The notes: generated by a model not told the origin, from the letters alone. DNA of 64,000 nt from Coriaria nepalensis (GCA_027186245.1 CP114491.1:6817501-6881500); one strand, 5' to 3'. Positions 38,045 to 49,252 are shown, counted from the stretch's first letter. Made by a program: numbers and translations.

Positions 38045-38400
38045 TTATTTATTTGCGTTGATACACCTCTTCAAGTTATGCCCAACTTACTAGGTAAATG
38101 ATGAAAAAGATCGTTGTCAAGAGCTTTGGTGAAGATGCAGAAGAAACATGAGAAGTAGCGAGCAGGCCATAACAAAGTTTTTTACGAATAAATTGACAAT
38201 TTATTTCAATATGTTTTATTCGTTTGTGGAAGACTGAGCTATAAGCATTGTGAAGAATAGAGTAGTTGTCACAAAGAAGAGTCATGAGAGCCGAATGTGG
38301 AAAACCAAGATCAATAAGTTGTTTGAGTTAAGTTAGGTCAAAAGTTATGACAATCATGACTCGATATTTGACTTCAACGGAGGAGCGGGCCACATTTTAA
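38045..38400 (-). pseudogene. Ty1/copia RNase H fragment
   Basis: On -, RSSVEVKYRVM (near 38385) matches the copia SSAEAEYRA motif. WLKQL- and DLGFPH-like segments follow, then LLCDNYSILHNAYSSVFHKR and KHIEINCQFIRKKL (38285-38160), the classical C-terminal RNase H of copia pol, and a degenerate SKLGI-like end near 38070. Nothing upstream of RNase H remains. Confidence 0.75.
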
Positions 38401-38402
38401 TT

Positions 38403-38473
38403 AAACAAATTATTATGATGATGATTATTATTATGATGATGATGATGATTATTATTATTATTATTATTATTAT
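38403..38473. repeat. (ATT)n/(GAT)n microsatellite
   Basis: A run of ATT and GAT/GATGAT trinucleotides ends exactly where the left LTR of element A begins. Confidence 0.85.
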
Positions 38474-38818
38474 TGATGCTCAAAATTTGATGTTGCTAAG
38501 TTCAGGCACTTGAAGTATATCCTATAGCCCAAGCCTTCCTGCACATAGAAAGCAAGGATGACTCGGGTTTGTGTTTGGCACATCCCTTCCAATGGCTAAG
38601 TTACCTATGAGATTTTTCTCTCAAGACTAAATGAACAATATATGTTTTTTAGTATAAAAAAGCATCTAACCTTTTCAATTTTAATATTTATGCTACTTCA
38701 CTAGAGATAATGGTCTGATTTACTTGACTTATGGCACTATCCCATTAGTGGTGCAGACTCATATCCTTAGTACTTCATTCACTCTACCATTTGATACAAA
38801 ATAGAAACTTGTTGCCCA
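38474..38818 (-). repeat. 3' LTR of element A (345 bp)
   Basis: Alignment with 47722-48087 is clear throughout. The inner boundary is uncertain: a polypurine tract (ggtagggggaggggggaaa on -, near 39148-39168) lies 330 bp further in. Either the LTR was originally longer and the right copy is truncated, or this tract is unrelated. Confidence 0.65.
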
Positions 38819-39389
38819 TTACTAATGTGAGGTGAATTTCTTTATCCTTTCAAAGTGTTGCTCCAAACAATTAGTTCGGCACCCGACTCTTGGAGTCTCT
38901 CATTTCTCGATCGAGATCCATTTGTCCAAACACGTCGTCTTGACCATGGCCGACTCGAGCAACACATCACTTAATCAGTCCATATGCTCAGGTCAGACTC
39001 CGTGTCCCTCAAGTAGTCTTATTGGTCAGTACGAGGTGAGGTCTTCTCTCCTTAACTCGGGCTGGGCAACGTCAATTGCTCTTCACGGAGCTTGGTTAGC
39101 CAAGGACGATTGGGTCATTCTACTTGATCCTTAAGAAGCTAGTGATCGGTTTCCCCCCTCCCCCTACCAACAGCTAGCTCCTTATAATTTTCCTTGAGCG
39201 TAGCTCAGAGAAATGGTAGTTTGGCATGTTTGATCAACTTCACCTAATTATTGTGCATGGTGGACACATCCTCCTTTCATGGTAACTACTCCCTAGGCCT
39301 AACCATTCTCTCCCTTCCTCTTCCCTTTACCCATTTCCACCATTGTTGAATTCCTCAAAGCTTTCATGCTCCCTCTCTTTCGTTTTTGA

Positions 39390-41760
39390 AATATGGCAAA
39401 CACTTTACGTCTAAGCTATTTCCATCGGTTCTCGTTTCCTTTGCTACTCCTTCTCGCTTTGCTCGGTCTCTCTTCAGCAAAATAACTACGTTTTCTTCTC
39501 TATTTTTTTTTTGTTCTTTATGTTCTTGGAACGCCTTCACACCCTTTTAGTTTTTTTTTTCTTTCGAAAATCACTTTTTAATCTGAAATTTTTTAATTCA
39601 AATTTAGGCTAAGTGTTTATAGTTCTACTCCTTTTCTTTTGTAAACTCTTCATACTTAGAAAATTTTGCTAAGTATAAACTTCTAGGCTTTAGATGTTAA
39701 CCTTTAAGATTGACTTAGATTTAAAAGTGAGGGCATCTTTCCTAACCGAGCCAACCAACATTATGTTGTTGAACTAAATTTTACCTTCATATTTTCCCAA
39801 AGTTGGTTTTTCTTTCCCGACCAATCTTGGGAGATTTATGTGCCAAGGTAACCCTCATAAATATCTTTCTATTAGTTAAAAATGGACCTTGAAGAAGCAG
39901 GACAGAGTCAACCTAGGAAATCTAGACGGGAGCAGTAAGACCTTGCTATGAGGCTCTTCTCGAGTAGTTTTATAAGAGCGTTACAACGTTAATTGCTCTA
40001 CTCAGTCCTAACTTCTTGAGATTTCTAATTGGGTCGTTCATTCTATAGAGTGATGAGACCAATGAAGCCCTAGCCCTCAACACTTCATTAATGCATTTTT
40101 GGTTAAGTATGATGGAAGAGGGTGTTTTTATGTCTCTCACTTTGATAGTAGCCTAGTAAAAGGCCTCCTAGAATCCAATAAAAAGTGGTTGAAGTGATGG
40201 TTAGTCTTAGTTAGACACTGGCATGATTCTCCTTATGAATGTTTTGGAGTGAAACCTCAACAAAAATTAAGAATCCCCCTCTTATTTAGTCCTTCATTTG
40301 TTTTCACCCATTTGTATTCCTCTCATAGTTGTGTCTACTTGTAGAAATCAACCCCCTTGGGAATAAACTCTTAAATGAGGTGCTAAGAGTTTGGGACATT
40401 CTTGACATGGTGCCTATAGAGTCAAGGCACTATAAGGTTATGCTAACCCTTGAGCAATTGAAGGTGTATGGTTTAATTCTTGCTCTTCCCTTAGAAGTCA
40501 CACATCTTCAAACCATCTTCATGGAGGAATCCATCTACATCAAAGAGGGTACTGATTTGCATTGCCTTAACACTTAGGTTTTATTTTTATAAAATTTTAT
40601 ATTCGTTGGACTTTCCTAATTTCTTCCTTTCTCCTTTGCAGATATGAGGAGAAGGACTATGGAAGAGGTGTTAGCTAAGGTTTGCACCATCCGGCTATAA
40701 GACAAAGCCGATTAGGAGCTTACAACTCCTATTCGGACTTCAGTCGCAATAGAAGTTGCATCCTCTTCTTCGTCACCCATTAGTCTTGCTAGGATTTTCC
40801 TTACCTGGTCAGGTCGGATCTCTTCGATGCTGACCATAAGAGATGAGGGGAGCTTAACGGTCGTCGCTCACATTACCAATTCTTTCTTCCTTAACCAAGG
40901 CGCTGGACCTTATGGAGGAAATTTCTTTTGGCCTAGTGAAGGTGAATTTTCTATCCATCTTCCCTTTTCTTCTCTTTTTTTTTTACTAAGTGTTTCTCAC
41001 TTTTACCACCCTTTCTTATAATTAGTCCTTTCCACTTTTGCCCCGGGTGCTTCCTCTCTTTCCGCTGATCTAGAGGAGGTTTCCCAACTCCAAAGGGAGC
41101 TCACGAACCAGAAGGTGAGGTGACCTCTGAAAAGAGATCTTTTGAGAAGAATTACCGGGACGACCTGGAGGCAAAGAAACAAGAGTGTGAGCAAAGGAAA
41201 AACACAAAGGCGAAGTTGACCAAGCTGAATACCGATCTTCCTAAAATAAAGTAGCAGGCTATAGCTGAGTTCAAAGAATCTTCTTAATCCAAGAAGATGA
41301 TCTTTGACGCTACTGAGGAGGGTTTATCATTACTCGAGCTATCCTCAACATAGTATGGCCAAACTTGGTTGCTTATGGCCTATTTAGCCAAATTTTTGAA
41401 AATCACTTTTTGTATTTATAAGACTTTTTTTGTTTTATAAATGCAAAAAATTATTTTTAAACACTATTTTCTGCTTTTCTAAATGAGAAAATAATTTTAT
41501 AAAAAAAAAATATATATTTTTAAAATTTAAGCCATAGGCCTAACTGCTTAAGTTTCCCTTAGAGCTCCCATTCCCTGGGAAGTCCCAGTGGCCGAAGTTG
41601 AGGAGAGAGATAAGGATGATAGTGATGAGGTCGAGATCATACAGTAGGCTCCTGAAGAGCGAGACCCTACCATGCTCGAGAAGTATGTTAAAGAGGTAGA
41701 GGGTGACCAGATCAGGGCCGAGTTGACCTCCCATGCAAATGGAGAAGTCCCTTCTTAACT
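39390..41760 (+). pseudogene. Antisense ORF of element A (PF04195-like plus coiled coil), interrupted
   Basis: Opposite in strand to gag-pol. In broken + frames there is an N-terminal part near 39880-40130, a GLLESNKKWLK motif near 40165-40200 followed by HWHDSPYECFGVKPQQKL, and LEQLKVYGLILALP near 40460. A Ser-rich region follows near 40760-40830. A Lys/Glu-rich coiled-coil region lies near 41120-41260, and an acidic end near 41590-41740. This resembles plant 'putative gypsy-type transposon' proteins (Transposase_28). Stops and a MITE insertion at 41376-41542 disrupt it. Confidence 0.5.
41376..41542. mobile_element. Small MITE (about 167 bp) inside the antisense ORF of element A
   Basis: The ends form an inverted repeat: TGGCCTATTTAGCC on the left and TAGGCCTATGGC read inward from the right. 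Flanking 8-mers gttgctta (41368-41375) and actgctta (41543-41550) agree at 6 of 8 positions. The interior is extremely AT-rich, unlike the host ORF. The 8-bp duplication suggests hAT affinity. Confidence 0.5.
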
Positions 41761-42009
41761 GTTTCCATCTTTGTATTTTGACCTAATTGTCTCTTTTTCT
41801 CCTTTTTTTCTTAATTTTTTAAAATTTTATTGCTTATGATGTAATGACTTTTGAACATTAGCTAAAAAAGCACCTCCTTTTCTCTTAATGAATGCTTTCC
41901 TTTTCCTTTATACCTCGCCTTACTCCTTGATTCTTTCTTTAAAGGCATTAGAAGTTTAGATTGGTACCTTAAAATTAAAATTTGGTGTGTTGTTTATGTC
42001 CGAATTGAA

Positions 42010-42525
42010 AAACTTTGACCTTGTGGGTCTGGACCGATGATACGTGGGTCTAGTTGATGATGCGTGGATTGATAAGCTTCTTATTGAGCAGGAAGCATAC
42101 CGCTATTTAGAATTTGAATTTTGTTACAAAATTTTGACTATGGGTCTGGGTTGATGACATATGAATCAACCCCTAACCGAGTAGGGTGCATAGTGTTGCT
42201 CAAACTTTTAATTTTTCTTAGAAAATTTGACCCTATGGGTCTGAGCTGATGACATGTGGGTCGATTAGCTCTTGGCTAAGCAGGGCAAATAGCATTGCTC
42301 GGACTTTGAATTTCCCTTAGAAAATTTTGACCTTGTGGATTTGGGCTGATGACGCATGGGTTAATCGGCCCCTGGCGGAGCAGGGCGCATAACACTGCTC
42401 AGACTTTGAATTTTCCTTAGAAAAATTTTAACTTGTGGGTTCAGGCCGATGATACATGGGTTGACCAGCCCCCTAGCTGAGCAAGGCACATAGAGCTGCT
42501 CAAACTTTGAATTTTCCATAGGTGT
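42010..42525. repeat. About 100-bp tandem repeats of element A, about 5 units
   Basis: Units mark at 42014, 42133, 42226, 42326 and 42427. Each has 'ttttgacc-tgtgggtctgg', 'gatgac-catgggt', 'gagcagggc-cat' and 'gctc--actttgaattttcc'. Spacing is 119, 93, 100 and 101 bp. The array lies between the integrase end and the antisense ORF. Confidence 0.8.
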
Positions 42526-42539
42526 GGCATTCTACAAGT

Positions 42540-43700
42540 GTGGCTACATCCTTCTAGTCCTATTTTGGAGTTGATAAGTTCATATTATGACTTCTTCCAC
42601 CACCTTGTATGGACTTCCCTATTTACTCCTAATAGTTCTTTCTTTATTATCGACATCATCTTCTTCACTATCGGCATCATCTTCTTCAAGACCAACTCTC
42701 CTACCTTGATAGGCCTTTCATGTAATTTCTTGTTATAATACCGTTCGACTCTTCTATTCAACGCTTCTTCCTTGATCCTAGCCTATTCTCGACTCTCTTA
42801 AGGTAAGTCTAATGAACACCTCTTCCAATGCTCGGTTGTTTTCCAACTTAGCAAACATTAATCTTCGACAAGAAGGTATGCTCACTTCGGTTAGTACCAT
42901 AGCTTCTGATCCATAAGTTAGGATGAAAGGGGTCTTTCTTGTAGCAGACTAGGGGGTAGTTCAAATGTCCCATAAGACATAAGATAGCTCATCCATTCAC
43001 TTTTCGTATGCTCTTCTAACTTCTTCTTCAGTAATTTCTTAATTACTTTGTTGGCTGACTCAACTTGACCATTAGCTTGAGGATGAGCAAGTGAAGAGGA
43101 TGCATGCTTAATGCACAACTCAACACAAAACCCCCTAAACTTTTCTTTGTTAAACTATCTCCCGTTGTCAGTAATCAAAGTCTCTAGTATCCCAAACCTA
43201 AAAATATGTTATTTCTAGAAAAAACTTCATTGTAGCCGACTCCTTGATTGAAGTTAACGACTCGACATCGATCCACTTGATAAAGCGACAATAGCATATT
43301 TCCTCTCCTTAGTGGCCTGAGTAAGTCATCCAATTAAATCAATCTCCTCTTTAGTAAAATGCCAAAGACTTATGATGGTTGTTAATTAGATCAATGGTCT
43401 TCTTGGGATATTTTCATGCCCAAGAGTTTCTCTTCCTCCTGAGGGGCTTTCACACACTTCTTTATTTATCTTTCTAATGAGTTGTTTAGCATCTTGTTTT
43501 GACACACATCTTAGTAAAGGCTTTGATCATTGACTTATAATTGCATGATCCCAATCTTCCAAGCCTCTCTGAGTAGCTCTTCATTCATTAAGAATCTTTT
43601 TATAGGGGTCATTCACCCCTCCTCCTCTATCTCTATTATCATTACAGTGGCCCTAATGCTTTGTTTGTTTAGATATATGATCAATACAATATATGGTAGT
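42540..43700 (-). pseudogene. Integrase remnant of element A
   Basis: On -, the region reads an LIKKIL-like entry (near 43610), then core fragments. The best segment is 43118-42918, with KHASSSLAHPQANGQVESAN (Glu of the D,D-E triad in NGQVESAN) followed by KVIKKLLKKKLEEHTKSEW. The C-terminal tail (NRRVERYYNKKLHERP-like) lies near 42760-42700. Several stops occur. Confidence 0.7.
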
Positions 43701-44330
43701 GCACTTTACTACAAGATTGCTAGTTTGGGCACATGCTTGATCTGGTACTGCTCAAAATTCATTAGAAATACTTTCGCCTTCTAATAGTAGGCATCCATTT
43801 TCTCTAACTTTGTTACAAACTCACCATTAGTTTCTCCAATAATAATATGGGAACCAGTAATGATCATAACCCTTTCCACTCCAACTTCTCTTGCTAGCCT
43901 TATACTCAGCTTCATTGTTCGAAGTCCTAAATCAAAACCTTAAGGCATACTCGATCCTCTTGCTAGCCTTCTTGTTGGCCGCCCTATTAACTTTTAGAAC
44001 CCAATATGGCGATTATACCACGCTCCACTATAGTGGCCAAACTACATTGGTCAACTTAGACTTCATAGCACCCTGGTCATATTTGGTTGTTGTGAATTCT
44101 GAAATAAAGTTGGCCAAAGCCTATATGTAATATCAACTCGCACAGTTCTACTGACTATTTCAACAGTCTTCTTGACATGTCTGAAATTCTGCGGTATTTG
44201 TTTAAGTGAGAGGTCAGTTAGCACTTCGATCGAATGAGCTTGGAAATATAGCCCTAACTTTCTTGCTGCAACTACTAAGGCTAGAGTTGCCTTATCCACC
44301 CTAGGATTTCTTCCTTATAAGCTGCTCAAT
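43701..44330 (-). pseudogene. RNase H and second (aRNH-type) RNase H remnants of element A
   Basis: Frame 44299-44063 contains LALVVAARKLGLYFQAHSIE and VLTDLSLKQI, the native RNase H end. Downstream, near 43960-43900, RIEYALRF and FRTSNNEAEYK mark the start of a second RNase H domain, the aRNH known from Tat-lineage elements. Confidence 0.65.
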
Positions 44331-45650
44331 ACTTTACTTGTGTGTAATAGACTAGAACTTTTTGGCTTTCCTTCTCTCTTAACAATATGAAGCTTATCGT
44401 CACCATATTGATTGCTATGTAAAACTTCAACACTTCCCCCCACTAACTGTTTGCATAACTTAGGCATGTTTCCCAAGTATTTCTTCAGTTCCTCGAAGGC
44501 TTATGTGCACTCTTATATCCAGCCCAACTTGTTTATTCCCTTTACAGCTTTAAAGAACAACAAGCATTTATCACTTGATATGTTCATGAACCTACTTAGG
44601 GCTGATATCCTTCTAGTAACTCTCTAAATTTCATTCTTATTTTGCAGTGCGCGAAGGTTTAAGATAGCTCGGACCTTCTCCAGATTTGCCTCGATTCCTC
44701 TATGGTGAACAATGTAACCCAAGAATTTTCTTGACTCGACTCTAAATGAACACTTCTCTAGGTTCAACTTCATTCTAAATCCTCTAATAATCGTAAAGGC
44801 ATGCTCCAAGTGTAAGTAGTGGTCTTCTTTTTTCACACTCTTCACCAAAATGTCATTTACGTACACTTCCATAGTGACCTCCAACTGTTCCTAAAACATT
44901 CAATTTACTAATCTCTAAAAAGTTGCCCCAATATTCTTCAACCCATAAGGCATAACATTATGACAATACAACCTTTTGCTAGTAAAAAAGGAAGTTTTCT
45001 CTTGATCTGCCCCCAAATTCGCACTAAGTGGTACCAAGAGTAAGCGTTCATAAGCTAAGTAGCTCATGTCCTACTATTGCATCAACCATCATATCGATAT
45101 TATGCTGGGAAAACTATCTTTAGGGCATATATCATTTAGATTGGTGAAGTTTAAGCACATCCTCTACTTCCAATTTGACTTGTAAACTAACACAATATTA
45201 AACAACCAATCTGGATAATATAACTCTCTGACAGCCTTTATCGCAAGTAACTTCTTTACTTCCTCTTCCGTGAATCTTCTCCTTTCCTCATTGAATTTTC
45301 TCTTCTTTTTCCTAATAGGCTTGGTACTAGGTTTCACCCCCAATCATTAAGCAATAACTTCAGTGGATATCCTAGTGAGCTTGGACGTATCCATACGAAC
45401 AAATTTTGATTTCTGTGTAAACACCCTACAACACTGCTCAACTCAACTTCACCAAATCTGACCCTGACTTTTAAGTTTTTTCCTTCTCCTACATTGCTCG
45501 GTCGAGGTGGCTCAGCAGGGGAGGCTCGGTGCCTCTTATTTTGCTCTTCCTTTTTATTTTTTTCCTCATACTTGTTTTCATTCACTTCAGAGTATTTCTT
45601 GATATTATTCACCTTTTTGGCCACTTCTCTTTACTTAGCCTTAACTTAAG
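44331..45650 (-). pseudogene. Reverse transcriptase remnant of element A
   Basis: The upstream linker (frame 45624-45334) is Lys/Glu-rich (KYEEKNKKEEQNKRHRASPA) and has a close counterpart in element C (55054-55326). RT fingers lie near 45240-45130 (MCLNFTNLN). Frame 44884-44624 has VYVNDILVKSVKKEDHYLHL, in which the catalytic YVDD is YVND, then FRMKLNLEKCSFRVESRKFL. An essential catalytic Asp is lost and stops interrupt the domain. Confidence 0.75.
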
Positions 45651-46290
45651 TAACATAACATTCTCTAGACTTCATTTGATTTCCTCTTACCACTTCTCCA
45701 CCTTTTATACAAAACTTCATCATCAAGTGTCTGGTAGAGATGATTGCTCCTATTGCATTTATCGAGGGTCGGCCTATGATAGTATTGTACCTAAGGGGGA
45801 ATTCACTATTAGAAATTTGACCAAAATTATAGACAAAGAGATCATTCCTTCAAGTCTTAACGATCTCCCTAAGAACCATATAAGTAGAGTGTTGACATGT
45901 TCAAGCTTGGAATTACTAATCCTCATTTTCTCAAACGTGACAGTGAGATGATATCAACCGCACTTCTCGTATCCACTAGAACTCGATGAATCAGGAGAGC
46001 AGAAATGTTTGCCAAAATGACTAGCACCTCATTATGAGGGTTACTATCCCCTCTTCATTATTCTGATTGAACACTATGTCCACATTGTCCTCAGGCCTAG
46101 TTGAGGGCTTTCTTGAGAACATCTCAACTTGGACTAAGTCTCTCAACCACTTTTGAGAACACCTTTACTTTTTAGCCCCCAATAATGACATGGATTTCTT
46201 CTTGAACATCCTGATGACCTGGATTTAGCTCAACCCTCACACCACCAACAACCTCTCTATTATTATCCCTCGCCCTCTGCGCTAACCTTT
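45651..46290 (-). pseudogene. Protease region remnant of element A
   Basis: On -, near 45990-45930, ALLIHRVLVDTRSAVDIIS corresponds to the gypsy protease active site, where the family has D(T/S)GS(A/S). The Gly after DT is Arg here. Flanking frames are broken. Confidence 0.5.
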
Positions 46291-47624
46291 CAATCTTCCT
46301 TTTTAGATGGACACATTCCTTAGTTTTATGGTTATGGTCATGATGATAGTGCTAGAACTGACTTCAATCACATAGATCTAGTCCAGACCGCATGGGCTTT
46401 GGACCCCTGAACAAATTCTGATTTTTGAATCGCGTCAAAATTACTTCAACATTGACTGCTGGTGGCATGAAATTTTCATGGGGTTGTGGCACCAACTTTC
46501 TCCTTTTAGGACACCTTTTTCTTTCGTCTTTCCTTTTTCCTCCTCTTATCATTCTTTTAGTAATTTCTTCCCCCTTGATCTTCTTTTCTTTTCTCTAAGT
46601 CCAACCCTAACTTGCTATAGTTAACTTGACCTAAGTATCCCTTCACCTGAGCGGCTTGTATGATACTTGTACAAGCAATTTTTCTTGTTTCCTCCATAGC
46701 TTCCACACAAAACAAAGCGTCTTTTGCTTAACCTTGACATTAATTTCTCATTAGTAGTTCCCCCTAAGAAAGTGTGCCCCACCCATAGGTCTATTGGCAT
46801 TTCCACTTTTTAGGCCTCTTTCTTGAAATAGACTACATACTCATTCAGAGCTTCATTAGGGAATTGCTTGATTGTGTGAAAGCTGACTAGAGGTAGTTGT
46901 GGCTCCAAAATACTTGGCCAGAAACTAGGTTATTAACTTGGCCACAAACTGTGTTCTTAACTTGGTAGTGACATATTACCTCATCTTTATGTGTATTTAA
47001 CCTCATGGTGGTCTTATAAGCTTTCACGTAATCTCTAGGGTTAGTTTCCCCTATACTGGTTGAACATGGAGGGCTAGATCTTGTCAACGACACGAAAGTT
47101 CAATATTCTTTAGGAGTATGGACCTTCTTCTTCATTAAGCTCTTGCTTCAACCCGCCTTTCTTCACAGCTACTTCCAACGACTTAAGTCTTTTCTCCATC
47201 AAGAGATCCCTGGGCTAAGCAACATTTTGCCCCACATTTGCTAAGTTTGGAACTTTATGAGGTGCGGGGGGAAGAGGTACAAATGGAGGCGGAGGAGGAA
47301 ATACTTGTGGCGATGGAAGTGGTATAGGTTATGGCCTTACCTCAGCTTCCATACGCCTTATGGCCATCGATCTGATCGTCCATTCTTTGGCTCACTTTCT
47401 CCATTACACAGTCATGGTTCTTTGCCGATTCTCCACAGCCTGAACCAATCTGGCCAGCACTCCACCCTCATTTTCATCCACCAACGCTTCAGGTGTTGTG
47501 GCCGCTCTCACCCCAACTTCAATATCACTCCTTAACCACTTTCTATAAATATTAGCAAGAGTAAAGGATTTTGTACATTTCTACTAGCTCTTGTTGTATT
47601 AGGCACTCTTTCACCTTGGTCCAT
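46291..47624 (-). pseudogene. gag remnant of element A
   Basis: The start codon at 47624 on - opens MDQGERVPNTTRASRNVQNP. NPRDYVKAYKTTMRLNTHKD (near 47040) is the Gag core entry. The basic stretch RGGKRKDERKRCPKRRK (frame 46552-46364) precedes a zinc-knuckle-like HYHHDHNHKTKECVHLKRKI near 46340-46300. Several stops and shifts. Confidence 0.7.
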
Positions 47625-47721
47625 TACTTTGACCTTCCTCTACTCTCGAGCAAAAACCTTCCAAACTAGTTGAACTTTTGAATATAAACACTAAACATCC
47701 CCATAGTTGGCGTCAAATTGT

Positions 47722-48087
47722 TGATGCTTAGATTTATATGTAGCCAAGTCCAGGCACCAGCAGTAAATTCACTATCCTGAGAAGACTTCCTACACATAGA
47801 AAGAAAGGATGAGTCGAGGTTGTATCTGATACACTCATTCCGATGGCTAAGTTATTTGTGAGATTTTTCTCTCAATAAATACTTAAATGAATAGTATATA
47901 TTTTTCTTAGTGTAAAAATGTGTAACCTTTACTGGGATTAAGATTTTGATATTTATACTACCTCACTAGAAATAAGGGTCTGATCTACTTTATACATGGT
48001 ACACTTCCATTAGTGGTGCAGACTATCATCCTTAGTGCTCTATTCACTCTGCTTTCTAATACAAACAGAGATTTACTCTCCACTTCA
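47722..48087 (-). repeat. 5' LTR of element A (366 bp)
   Basis: Paired with 38474-38818. On - it ends in 'ctaagcatca-aca', followed by 'atttgacgccaactatgggg'. It lies 268 bp beyond the stop codon of the RING gene. Extra bases relative to the left copy come from small indels. Confidence 0.7.
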
Positions 48088-48354
48088 GTAGTTGTTTATG
48101 TATTCATTCAACTATCAAATACAATTTAGAAACATGAAGTTTTTACTTAAAAAAAACATCCATTAATTTACAAAAATACAAGTTTCTCATGAGAGACATA
48201 CAAATTCTGCAGGATTCTCCGTCGACACCCCCAACTAGCTAGTACCTCAATGCGGTTTCACTGGCCGGCACCATACCGGTAGCAAATCTCCTCTCGATGT
48301 GACAACATTGTCAGAGCAATTCACTTGATTATCCTCTTCAGCCTCAGAATCCAC

Positions 48355-48885
48355 CTACAATTCATCACTCTCTACTAACACCCTCGTCTCCACACAATTA
48401 ATTTTCGGTACTAATAACAGCGCCGTAACTTGGGTTCGATTGTGGGGACAATTAGAGTGAGACACAAACCACTTATCGATACATCTCACATGAAACACAT
48501 GGTTGCAATCAGGAAACGCTCGGCCTTCCTCCCCTTCCTCAAATTCAGACATGCATACGGCACATTCTAGCAGGCCTACAATACGGGCAGTAGTAATTTT
48601 GCGGTAGATAAAGGTAGGGAGGGATTTTAGGAAAAAGAGGTCGAAGCCTTGATCAGAGACGTCAGTGCTAGTGGCGGTAGAAATTGGATTCGATAGAGAG
48701 AAAAGGCGGTGGCAGCAGCGGCAGCGGCGGTTGAAGCAGCACCAATGGTTATAGGTGTGGAAAGAAAGAATGAGGAGGACAACGAAGAATAGAAGTATGA
48801 CTGAGAACAATATTATTTTACCGTTGAGAGCATAACTGTAATTGGGCTTGTCATGGATTGAAATTGCATTTAAGTAATTTCCCAT
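48355..48885 (-). CDS. ATL-type RING-H2 finger protein with altered last zinc ligand (176 aa)
   Basis: ATL proteins are membrane-anchored E3 ubiquitin ligases. One exon, as usual for ATLs. A hydrophobic segment (residues 24-42, IILFSVILLFFVVLLILSF) is followed by a Cys/Arg-rich stretch. A GLD-like motif (QGFDLFFLKSLPTFIY, residues 79-94) and a RING-H2 finger follow. Ligands are Cys108, Cys111, Cys127, His129, His132, Cys135 and Cys146, with conserved Trp139 and Pro147. The eighth ligand should be Cys149 in a CPxC motif; here it is Asn (NCPHNRTQV). Loss of a ligand should weaken one zinc site, so it may be a diverged, partly inactive or decaying ligase. The frame is intact. No TE sequence lies within the gene. 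Confidence 0.85.
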   Translation of the reverse strand: MGNYLNAISIHDKPNYSYALNGKIILFSVILLFFVVLLILSFHTYNHWCCFNRRCRCCHRLFSLSNPISTATSTDVSDQGFDLFFLKSLPTFIYRKITTARIVGLLECAVCMSEFEEGEEGRAFPDCNHVFHVRCIDKWFVSHSNCPHNRTQVTALLLVPKINCVETRVLVESDEL

Positions 48886-49072
48886 AGAGATAGAGAGATG
48901 TGGAGGGAAGAAGACGGGTGTACTAATATTTAGTAGTAGCTAGTGCTTGAAACGATGGTAAGAAGCTGGGTTAAGGGGGGTGGTGATAGGTGGTTAAGTA
49001 GTTCCTGTGTGCTGAGTTTGATGGGTTTTTGCTCAGGATTTTTGCCTTTTGTACTTATGGCAGCTGTTTGTT

Positions 49073-49089
49073 TATATATATATATATAT
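49073..49089 (-). promoter_or_regulatory. (TA)n tract, possible TATA region of the RING gene
   Basis: A run of TA dinucleotides about 190 bp upstream of the RING start codon could serve as TATA box on -. It is also a simple repeat, so the call is tentative. Confidence 0.3.
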
Positions 49090-49100
49090 TCCCTTTGTTT

Positions 49101-49252
49101 TGATGCGAGAACCTTTTGGTATGCTTGTTTTTGCAGTTTTGGGAGTAGTAGACAAGGAGCACAACTTGTTGGATGCTGATGCGAGAACCTTTTGGTATGC
49201 TTGTTTTTGCAGTTTTGGGAGTAGTAGACAAGGAGCACAACTTGTTGGATGC
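49101..49252. repeat. Perfect 76-bp tandem duplication upstream of the RING gene
   Basis: Copies 49101-49176 and 49177-49252 are identical as far as I can read; each starts tgatgcgagaaccttttggt and ends cacaacttgttggatgc. A third partial 'tgatgc' follows. No difference between copies suggests a recent event or an assembly duplicate. Confidence 0.9.

Larger units (their letters stand above)
38474..48087 (-). mobile_element. Ty3/gypsy Tat-lineage-like element A (about 9.6 kb), decayed
   Basis: Left LTR 38474-38818 and right LTR 47722-48087 share blocks such as 'cctacacatagaaag-aaggatgagtcg', 'atggctaagtta', 'gagatttttctctca', 'cattagtggtgcagact' and 'tccttagt-ct'. Gag-pol runs on - from 47624 to about 42540 in the order gag, protease, RT, RNase H, second RNase H, integrase. 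An array of about 100-bp repeats (42010-42520) and a + strand (antisense) ORF remnant (39390-41760) follow. A second RNase H and an extra antisense ORF are known Tat-lineage features. Post-LTR sequence on - reads 'tttgacgccaactatgggg'. Target duplication is not evident (gtagt on the right, microsatellite on the left). All ORFs are broken. Confidence 0.75.

Noticed and set aside
38832..39134. 100-codon + strand frame beside the left LTR of element A
   Set aside because: No family recognised; it lies between LTR and antisense ORF and is most likely untranslated retrotransposon sequence.
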